DNA of 60,365 bases from an uncultured Lachnospiraceae bacterium (GTDB lineage: Bacteria > Bacillota > Clostridia > Lachnospirales > Lachnospiraceae): positions 1 to 60,365 of the forward strand of contig CAJUDX010000014.1 of the NCBI GenBank assembly GCA_910584785.1. Direction: 5' to 3'. Of the stretch, positions 54,054 to 60,365 are shown piece by piece. The position numbers and the translations under genes are program-made. Positions within the stretch are counted from its first letter, which is position 1. Each line of letters begins with the position of its first letter. The notes below the pieces were generated by a model that was not told where the DNA came from, searched no databases, and worked only from the letters and a program-made list of their open reading frames with translations.

Positions 54054-55260
54054 CCTCCTCCATCAGCAGCCAGTTTGCCCGAAAGAAATTCATCAGCTGC
54101 CAGTACCCGGCGCCCAAAAGGCCGTATTCCTGAATCAGAGAAAATTTTCCCTGAACGCTTTTTACATCCTCATACCAAACCTCGTGGAGAATACCATATT
54201 GCCAGTAACGGTAATACGGCGATTTAGCCGTCGGGTCAAACCAGATTTCAACACCGTGGTCGATTGCTGTCTGCACCGCCTCTGCATAGTTAATGGTCTG
54301 CGCCCTGGTAATTCCGCGCTCATAGGGAAGCGGCCAATCGTAGCCGTAGTTGGGAATCCCCAGACTGATTTTCTGTGCGGGAATTTCGGACAATGCATAT
54401 TCCACCACCCGCCTTACCATATTTAACGGCGCGACTGCCATAGGCGGACCCAGGCTGTAGCCCCATTCATAAGTCATCAGCATCACATGATTGGCAGCCT
54501 CCCCCAGCAGGCGGTAGTCCATTCCTTCATATAATAATCCCTTTTGATCAGCCGAGGTTTTGGGCGCTAAAGCCACACTGACCTCATAATCAAAGAGATT
54601 CATCACCTCGCGGGTCTTTCGCACAAAGTCAACAAAACCCTGCCGGTCCTCGGCAAGTACATACTCAAAATCAATATTCAGCCCCAAAAATCCCCGTTCC
54701 TGCATCGCACGCCCCAGTTCCCAGATCAGACGCTGCTGCACTGAAGGATTTCTTACCAGAGCAGATACCAGGTTATTATTGAAATGTCCATCTGCTCCCA
54801 GCGGGGTAAGCGTCACCACCGGGCGGACATCAGCCTCCCTGGCAGCGGCAACCATCCAGCGGTCGTCACTGTTTGGATAGACCAGGTTCCCTTCCTCCGT
54901 AAATCCATAGGAAAACACATATAAATCGGTCAGATAGGGAAGCGTCTGATTCAGGGTTCTGGCATTGATAAAAGGATAGGCATATCCAAACGAATAAAGT
55001 GTCTGCTTTGCTTGCCTGGATGTTTCAGAGATCGTTTTAGACAATGTTTCTGTCGATATTTCCCGTGGTGCAAAAGGCCCGGTTCCAGCATCAGAAATTC
55101 CTGTACTGTCGATCCCTTTTGGCAGGAAAAGCGCCTGACCTACAGCCAGGCGATAGGGATACTCGATTTGGTTTGCCCACACTAACGCTTCTACCGAAAT
55201 GCCGTGCTTCTGCGCGATAGCATCTACATTATCGCCTTCCAAAACGGTATAAATATTCAT
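54031..55260 (-). CDS. LysM and GH18 spore-cortex hydrolase (SleL/YaaH-like)
   Basis: From the ATG the protein has 409 residues; the track's extra two codons begin at a TTG. A LysM domain (residues 1-50: YTVLEGDNVDAIAQKHGIS) is followed by a GH18 barrel with the catalytic GLNIDFEYV. SleL-type N-acetylglucosaminidases cut spore cortex at germination. There is no signal peptide, as is usual for spore-coat-targeted members, and only one LysM repeat is present instead of two. Confidence 0.88.
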   Translation of the reverse strand: MNIYTVLEGDNVDAIAQKHGISVEALVWANQIEYPYRLAVGQALFLPKGIDSTGISDAGTGPFAPREISTETLSKTISETSRQAKQTLYSFGYAYPFINARTLNQTLPYLTDLYVFSYGFTEEGNLVYPNSDDRWMVAAAREADVRPVVTLTPLGADGHFNNNLVSALVRNPSVQQRLIWELGRAMQERGFLGLNIDFEYVLAEDRQGFVDFVRKTREVMNLFDYEVSVALAPKTSADQKGLLYEGMDYRLLGEAANHVMLMTYEWGYSLGPPMAVAPLNMVRRVVEYALSEIPAQKISLGIPNYGYDWPLPYERGITRAQTINYAEAVQTAIDHGVEIWFDPTAKSPYYRYWQYGILHEVWYEDVKSVQGKFSLIQEYGLLGAGYWQLMNFFRANWLLMEEEFVILRK

Positions 55261-55306
55261 CCTCAATTTCCCTTCAAGAGAGGTTTTTACAGCTTATGCC
55301 CTTATT

Positions 55307-56638
55307 TTACAGATAATGATAGACTTTTCGCTTTGTCACAATAAACCCTATCGTCACAGTAAGGGCAAGGGCCTCTGCCGCCACAACTGAAAGCCAGATC
55401 CCGTCAATCTGCAGCAATATCGGCAGAAGAAAGACAAAAACAATCTGGAAAATAAAGGTGCGCAGAAAAGAAATTACCGCAGATACCACACCATTGTTTA
55501 ATGCGGTAAAAAAAGCGGAACCCCATACATTAAAGCCCATCATTAAAAAGCAGAGGGAGTAAAGCTGAAAACCCCTGCAGGTCATGGCAAATAAGTCTTT
55601 ATCGTAACCGGCAAATGCCCCGACTAAGGGAGCAGAAAAAATTTCAGCCAAAACAGTCATAAAAATCCCAGCACTGCCCATTAAAATCATACTTTTTTTA
55701 CACAAATTTTTTAACTCTCCATGATTTCCCGCCCCATAGTGATAACTGACAATGGGTGCACTGCCGATAGAATAGCCGATAAATACCGCGAGAAAGACAA
55801 AATTGGCATACATAATCACACCGTAGGCTGCGACCCCGTCCTCCCCGGCAATCCGCATCAACTGAAAATTATAGAGGATGTTAACCACGGAACCAGACAG
55901 ATTCGAAACCATCTCCGAGGAACCATTGGCAAAGGTCTGCACCAGGACTTTCCCGTAAAGCGGTGCCTTGGTTAAATGCAGAAGGCTGTCATTTTTCCCG
56001 GCAAAATAAACAACAGGAATCACTGCCCCCACAACCTGGCCCAGGGCCGTCGCCAGGGCTGCACCGGATATTCCCCAGGAAAAAACAACGATAAACACAA
56101 AGTCCAGCACCGCATTTGTCAGCCCTGACAGAATGGAAACCTTTAAGCTTAACCCCGGTTTCTCCGCAGTAACAAAAAAATTCTGGAATACATTTTGCAG
56201 GACAAAGGCCGGTTCAGCAAGAAATAAGATTCGGCTGTAAATCACACAGTATTCCTTTAACTCTCCCGAAGCCCCAAGCCCATCCGCAATCTGCGGCGCA
56301 AAGATATAGCTCACCGCAGATACAAGGATGCTGAAAAAAAGTGCGGCATACACCAGCAGAGAAAAATACCGGCTGGCCAGTTCCCTCTTTCCCTCACCTA
56401 AGGTCTTAGAAACCACTGCACTTCCCCCTGTGCCAATCATAAACCCAATCGTACCAATGCCCATCGCTATCGGCATTACCAGATTTACCGCGGCAAAAGG
56501 CTGCTTACCGACAAAATTGGATACAAAAAACCCGTCGATAATGCTGTACAACGAAGTAAATACCATCATCAGCACCGGAGAAATCACAAAGCGCAAAAGC
56601 CATGGATAAGTAAAATGGTCCGATAACTGAATCCTCAT
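55307..56638 (-). CDS. MATE-family efflux transporter
   Basis: From MRIQLSDHFTYPWLLRF the protein has 443 residues with about 12 membrane segments (FTSLYSIIDGFFVSNFVGKQ, VMPIAMGIGTIGFMIGTGGSAVVSKTLGEG). A longer open frame of 24 codons upstream is poorly supported by homology. The MarR gene immediately upstream, same strand, suggests an inducible drug or metabolite exporter under MarR control. Confidence 0.9.
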   Translation of the reverse strand: MRIQLSDHFTYPWLLRFVISPVLMMVFTSLYSIIDGFFVSNFVGKQPFAAVNLVMPIAMGIGTIGFMIGTGGSAVVSKTLGEGKRELASRYFSLLVYAALFFSILVSAVSYIFAPQIADGLGASGELKEYCVIYSRILFLAEPAFVLQNVFQNFFVTAEKPGLSLKVSILSGLTNAVLDFVFIVVFSWGISGAALATALGQVVGAVIPVVYFAGKNDSLLHLTKAPLYGKVLVQTFANGSSEMVSNLSGSVVNILYNFQLMRIAGEDGVAAYGVIMYANFVFLAVFIGYSIGSAPIVSYHYGAGNHGELKNLCKKSMILMGSAGIFMTVLAEIFSAPLVGAFAGYDKDLFAMTCRGFQLYSLCFLMMGFNVWGSAFFTALNNGVVSAVISFLRTFIFQIVFVFLLPILLQIDGIWLSVVAAEALALTVTIGFIVTKRKVYHYL

Positions 56639-56708
56639 CTTCTTATTTTCTTTATTCCTTGTTTGACTGCACTTATTCATTCTCATTTCTCGTTTTTTAA
56701 AAACCTCC

Positions 56709-56815
56709 ACTTACTTTTTCTTTACTGTTTTTCTATTCAAACATTTTCTACTTACTTTTTTGTTTCTGTTTTTCGGTTCGAACATTTTCCTCTTGGTTTT
56801 TTAATTCAAGTATTT
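56709..56815 (-). repeat. 41-bp tandem repeat at the MarR gene 3' end
   Basis: Two 41-base units start at 56709 and 56750 (ACTTACTTTTT...ACATTTTC) and a partial third overlaps the MarR stop. The copies differ at several positions. The gap between the MarR and MATE genes is mostly this repeat. Confidence 0.65.
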
Positions 56816-57282
56816 TCTTCTTTGTCTTTTTTAGTTTGATAAAAATTCTGTTCATCCACTTCTTTCCGATACAGGGAAACCAGTTTTTTCGTTAAGCGCA
56901 GAAGTTCCTGGCTCTCTTTTGCTTCCATCGCAGCAAAGATACGGTTTTCCATCTCCACTACCGGGACAATCTTCTCCTGAGCCAGCTTCTGCCCCTCCGG
57001 CGTAAGATAAAGGTGGCGTTCCCGCCGCTTCCCCTTTTCCAAAGAAATAATTCCTTTTTCTTCCAGATTTTTAATTGAAGAGTTAATCGTCTGCCTGCTG
57101 GTAAAATAATAATCCGCAATATCTTTCTGCAAACACCCTCCGCCAAACTCTACTAAGGTATATAAAATAGAAAATGCGCTATTGGATAGTTCCATTTTCT
57201 GCGCAATTTCATGGAAAATCCCATCCAGTTCTTTATAATTACGGTTAAATTCAATTAACTCTCTCCCATGCTTTACTTCCAT
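56806..57282 (-). CDS. MarR-family transcriptional regulator
   Basis: The ATG after AAGGAGAGG gives 158 residues. The winged helix-turn-helix is clear: NSAFSILYTLVEFGG, DIADYYFTSRQTINSSIKNLEEKG (recognition helix) and the wing LEKGKRRERHLYLTPEG. It likely controls its own promoter and the MATE gene. Upstream ATG codons in frame lie within the operator region. Confidence 0.9.
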   Translation of the reverse strand: MEVKHGRELIEFNRNYKELDGIFHEIAQKMELSNSAFSILYTLVEFGGGCLQKDIADYYFTSRQTINSSIKNLEEKGIISLEKGKRRERHLYLTPEGQKLAQEKIVPVVEMENRIFAAMEAKESQELLRLTKKLVSLYRKEVDEQNFYQTKKDKEENT

Positions 57283-57300
57283 AAACCATCCTCTCCTTTT

Positions 57301-57357
57301 AATCCGATTTCGTATTCTAATAATCGGCATTATAATCCGATTTCGTATTTATGTCAA
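57301..57357 (-). promoter_or_regulatory. MarR promoter with duplicated operator-like sites
   Basis: TTGACA, 17 bases, TATAAT is a full-consensus promoter. The 16-base sequence AATACGAAATCGGATT occurs twice (57301-57316 and 57334-57349, minus-strand sense). One copy fills the spacer and the other lies just past the start of transcription. An inverted AATCGG/CCGATT pair spans the -10. This arrangement fits autorepression. Confidence 0.75.
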
Positions 57358-57504
57358 ATTAAAAAAAACATATTAAGGGCTTATAAAATGTTCCTTTTCA
57401 AAATTGTGTAAACACCAAAAATGGGCTTATAAATATACATTGCAGGCAGCAGGCAAATATTTTATAATCAAATATATAAATCAAAGGCTGCAAAGGAGAA
57501 CTTT

Positions 57505-57693
57505 ATGAAATCAAACAATAGAGATGAGGGCTGGTTAACGGGAAGACTATATTTCAACAGAAATGATAAAAGAGTAATTATCAAGAAACCGCGAAGTGGA
57601 TTTGGCTATACCATGAATTTAGGAAATATGTGGACATGGATATTTAATCTCATTTTTATAATTATTATAGTTATATTAGTCCGTGTTCTCTAA
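57505..57693 (+). CDS. DUF5808-like small membrane protein
   Basis: The 62-residue protein has RLYFNRNDKRVIIKKPRSGF, a DUF5808-type segment, then GYTMNLGNMW and a C-terminal membrane helix (residues ~43-61). AAAGGAGA precedes the ATG. Function unknown. Confidence 0.7.
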   Translation: MKSNNRDEGWLTGRLYFNRNDKRVIIKKPRSGFGYTMNLGNMWTWIFNLIFIIIIVILVRVL

Positions 57694-57865
57694 GACAACT
57701 TTTAAAGCGTATTCGAGCGTTTGTTTTCTCTAACAAAAACAATATTGTGTTATTTAAACAGAAAATAATGCAAGAAAAAGCGTTGAACTTCTCTTATAAT
57801 GATTGTAATTTCGAAAAAACCCAAAAGGGATAAACTACAAAAAAATCAAAAGGGGACAAAAACAC

Positions 57866-59584
57866 ATGAAAAAGAAATGGTGGCACGGAAAAACAGCTTA
57901 TCAGATTTATCCTAAAAGCTTTTATGATGCCAATGGAGATGGTATTGGCGATATTCAGGGAATCATAAGTAAACTGGATTATCTGCAGAACTTAGGCATT
58001 GAGATTCTCTGGCTTTCTCCCATCTATCTCTCCCCCTGTGCCGACCAGGGCTATGATGTCGCCGATTACTGCCAGATTGACCCGCAGTTTGGCACTATGG
58101 AGGATATGGATCGCCTGCTGGCTGAGGCAAAGAAGAGAAATATTGCTGTTTTAATGGATCTTGTGGTCAATCACTGCTCCGATGAACATATCTGGTTTAA
58201 GAAAGCGTTAGAAGATCCCGACGGCGAATACGGAAAATACTTTTATATTGAAGAAATGAAAGACGGCAAGCTGCCCTGCAACTGGCGTTCCTATTTCGGC
58301 GGATCGGTCTGGGAACCGATTCCCGGTACGAACAAGGCTTACCTCCATCTTTTCCATAAAAAACAGCCGGATTTAAACTGGGAAAACCCAAAACTTCGGC
58401 AGGAAATCTACACTATGGTCAACTGGTGGCTGGATAAGGGACTGGCTGGATTCCGCATTGACGCCATTGTCAATATCAAAAAGCCCCTTCCCTTTACCGA
58501 TTACCCGGCGGATCGTGAGGACGGGCTCTGCGATATGGGACAGGTTCTTGCGCATGCCCACGGGATTGGCGAATTTCTGGGGGAACTGCGGGAAAAAACC
58601 TTTGCACTGCACGATGCTCTTACAATAGGAGAAGTCTTTAATGTGCCGGATGAAGAGGTTTGTGATTTTATCGGGGAAAATGGTTACTTTTCTTCGATGT
58701 TTGACTTTCGGGAAACGGTATTTGGTCATTCCTCCCTTGGCTGGTACGCCTGCAGACGGCCCACACCAGACGATTATAAACGCTGCTGCTTTGAAAGCCA
58801 GGAGAAAAGCTTTGGTGTCGGCTTTTTGTCCAATATTATTGAAAACCATGACGAACCCCGTGGTGTAAGTCATTACCTGCCTGACAATGCGCAGAACGAA
58901 ACAGGGAAAAAGCTGCTGGCAGCCATGTATTTTATGCTGCGCGGGCTGCCCTTTATCTACCAGGGACAGGAACTGGGGATGGAAAATCATGTTTTTTCAT
59001 CGATAGATGAGATTGATGATATCAGCACCAAAGAAGAATACCGCCGGTGCTTAGAGGCAGGACAAAATGAAGGGGAAGCATTACAATCGGTCAGCCATTA
59101 CAGCCGCGATAATGCCAGGACACCGTTTCAGTGGTCGGACAGGGAAAATGCCGGCTTCAGCACAAAAACTCCATGGCTTCCCGTCAATAAAAATTACACG
59201 TCGATTAACGCCCAGGAACAAATGGAACGGGAGGACAGTGTTTTTCGATTTTATCAAAAACTCATTGCCCTGCGGAAAGACAGCCGTTATACGGATACTA
59301 TCGTTTATGGGCAGACTGTGCCGGTGCTTGTGGAAGAAAAAGAAGTTATGGCTTATCTTCGCCGTGGAGAGACGCAGACCCTTATGGTAATCGGAAACTT
59401 CCGGGATAATGAAATTTTGTTAAATCTTGAGAATATACTGCAAAATTACCAGCTTCGAATTAAAGAAGTACTTTTAGACAATTACCCGGAAAACACCTGT
59501 GCTGCATGGTTGGAAAAAGAAGATAAAAAGAACTTTATTTGCAAACTTGGCGCCTTACAGGGGATGGTTTTGGCATTGGAATAA
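57866..59584 (+). CDS. GH13 alpha-glucosidase (oligo-1,6-glucosidase type)
   Basis: The 572-residue amylase-superfamily enzyme has the four GH13 regions: DLVVNHCSDEH, GFRIDAI (nucleophile Asp199), TIGEVF (acid/base Glu256) and IIENHDEPR (Asp329). The start KTAYQIYPKSFYDANGDGIGD and the length fit intracellular alpha-glucosidases acting on isomaltose, maltose or trehalose-phosphate-type sugars; the exact bond is not decidable. AGGGG precedes the ATG and there is no signal peptide. No transport or regulator genes are adjacent. Confidence 0.93.
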   Translation: MKKKWWHGKTAYQIYPKSFYDANGDGIGDIQGIISKLDYLQNLGIEILWLSPIYLSPCADQGYDVADYCQIDPQFGTMEDMDRLLAEAKKRNIAVLMDLVVNHCSDEHIWFKKALEDPDGEYGKYFYIEEMKDGKLPCNWRSYFGGSVWEPIPGTNKAYLHLFHKKQPDLNWENPKLRQEIYTMVNWWLDKGLAGFRIDAIVNIKKPLPFTDYPADREDGLCDMGQVLAHAHGIGEFLGELREKTFALHDALTIGEVFNVPDEEVCDFIGENGYFSSMFDFRETVFGHSSLGWYACRRPTPDDYKRCCFESQEKSFGVGFLSNIIENHDEPRGVSHYLPDNAQNETGKKLLAAMYFMLRGLPFIYQGQELGMENHVFSSIDEIDDISTKEEYRRCLEAGQNEGEALQSVSHYSRDNARTPFQWSDRENAGFSTKTPWLPVNKNYTSINAQEQMEREDSVFRFYQKLIALRKDSRYTDTIVYGQTVPVLVEEKEVMAYLRRGETQTLMVIGNFRDNEILLNLENILQNYQLRIKEVLLDNYPENTCAAWLEKEDKKNFICKLGALQGMVLALE

Positions 59585-59837
59585 TTAACAGAACAAAGAA
59601 GATGCTGTTGCAAAATGTGATTGATGCACAATATATGAATGAAACGCAGCAGCCCTTCACAAAAGCACTTTTAATTTTACCTTATCCGTGCTGACGGCAT
59701 GGATATGATCCGACATGAAATTTCCTTGGATAATTTCGAGAGTATGAAACTTTGGACCTGTTGACAAACTCACTTTTTCAGTGTCTATTTCTGCATGTTT
59801 TTTGAAATGCCATAAAATGGCTGGTAAATTCGGTTAT
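59585..59837. other. Gene-free flank of decayed insertion sequence
   Basis: No gene is recognised. The sequence from about 59600 (TGTTGCAAAATGTG... CAGCAGCCCTTCAC) may include the outer end of the IS1182-like element whose coding tail follows, but no matching terminal repeat was found on the right. Confidence 0.3.
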
Positions 59838-60035
59838 TCAAACTGCTTTTACCAGTCTTTTTAGATTTAATGCCGTTGCCGATAAGAGGCATTCTTCTAT
59901 CGCTTTCTGAAGGCCTTTTTTTGGATTTTATTCAACTTTTATTCAACTTATGTTCTCGTTTTAACACTGCGAATGTTCCTTCTGCCCATATCTTCCTAAG
60001 CCGCATGACCCTCAAATAGTCACTGGTCCCTACTT
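59838..60035 (-). pseudogene. IS1182-type transposase C-terminal remnant
   Basis: The minus strand encodes TSDYLRVMRLRKIWAEG, then TFAVLKREHKLNK, and in another frame LQKAIEECLLSATALNLKR before a stop. These match the C-terminus of IS1182-type transposases. The frames are separated by an 11-base tandem duplication (AGTTGAATAAA) and one missing base in an A-run. The rest of the gene is absent. Confidence 0.7.
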
Positions 60036-60084
60036 TCTTGCTATTTCTATTTCCTCATGTTATACTGAACTCAACAAATTTGTT

Positions 60085-60240
60085 TAAGTACAGCCATGCA
60101 CGGCTGGCAGAAAACAGGACGGCGAGTGCTTGCACACGCTGGACTGGTTTATGACAGGCGTATATGGCGCACCGCCACAGTGAGATGAAGCACAGCGGAA
60201 TCGAGCTGGCATGGCTGTGCTTAACCACTACAACGGAGGT
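60085..60240. repeat. Long inverted repeat upstream of the XRE relic
   Basis: AAGTACAGCCATGC (about 60086-60099) is inverted as GCATGGCTGTGCTT (about 60209-60222), 13 of 14 positions. Similar leaders precede XRE genes of clostridial integrative elements, so this is probably the upstream part of that gene. Confidence 0.5.
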
Positions 60241-60246
60241 TTGATT

Positions 60247-60365
60247 ATGGCAATCGGCAAACGTATCAAATTTTTTCGCAATAGAAAAGGCATGACACAA
60301 AAGCAACTGGGCGAAATCACCAAAGAAGAATATGACGAATGGCGGTACAAATATCCAGAACTTGA
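60247..60365 (+). pseudogene. ICE-type XRE regulator with internal deletion (partial)
   Basis: After an ACGGAGG ribosome binding site, MAIGKRIKFFRNRKGMTQKQ is the HTH start of an XRE regulator found in clostridial conjugative elements. It is joined directly to EITKEEYDEWRYKYPE, which is normally the C-terminal end some 90 residues later. The helix-turn-helix is therefore incomplete. The frame runs off the window. Confidence 0.6.

Overview
The window looks like chromosome from an endospore-forming member of the Clostridia, most likely Lachnospiraceae. The basis is the spore gene set (spoIVA, yqfC, yqfD, a BofC-like protein, a SpoVB-like flippase, a SleL-like cortex hydrolase), Firmicutes-style ribosome binding sites and gene order (rplS-lepB-rbgA-lepB-rnhB-yraN; DUF512-der-plsY-gpsA; yqfC-yqfD-phoH-ybeY), and intergenic repeats of a lachnospiral flavour. 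The genus cannot be fixed from sequence reading alone. No rRNA, tRNA or CRISPR array was seen.

Left edge (1-10 kb) is accessory. A truncated IS256 transposase is interrupted by the remains of a tyrosine-recombinase element with a palindromic end. An Hsp70/J-like chaperone pair follows (the J-like protein is 1042 aa and lacks HPD), then thrH, a frameshifted BamHI-like restriction endonuclease relic with no methyltransferase, an orphan YjjW-type glycyl-radical activase and a zinc alcohol dehydrogenase.

Core stretch (11-56 kb) is almost entirely on the minus strand. In order it holds a lipoprotein (+), a thiazole/HMP salvage operon (thiM-thiE-thiD), a stand-alone zincin, proA and proB, two flavoproteins, the tightly coupled yqfC-yqfD-phoH-ybeY-DUF3048-spoVB-like operon, rpsU, alaS, rnhA, an MBL/beta-CASP protein, spoIVA, a complete livKHMGF branched-chain amino acid transporter with a consensus promoter, DUF512-der-plsY-gpsA, a frameshifted PRPP synthetase (+), and rplS-lepB-rbgA-lepB-rnhB-yraN-pgeF. 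A SleL-like hydrolase, a MATE transporter and a MarR regulator with repeated operator-like sites close the block.

Right edge (57-60.4 kb) carries a DUF5808 membrane protein and a GH13 alpha-glucosidase, then decayed mobile DNA: an IS1182-type transposase tail and the start of an ICE-type XRE regulator with an internal deletion.

The most unusual signal is a 111-bp repeat. One copy sits in frame inside a flavoprotein gene and adds about 37 residues. A second, intergenic copy (83% identical, no gaps) keeps the same open frame and nearly the same peptide, and a partial third copy abuts the J-like gene. Many genes here also carry short degenerate tandem repeats (15-41 bp) at or just beyond their 3' ends.
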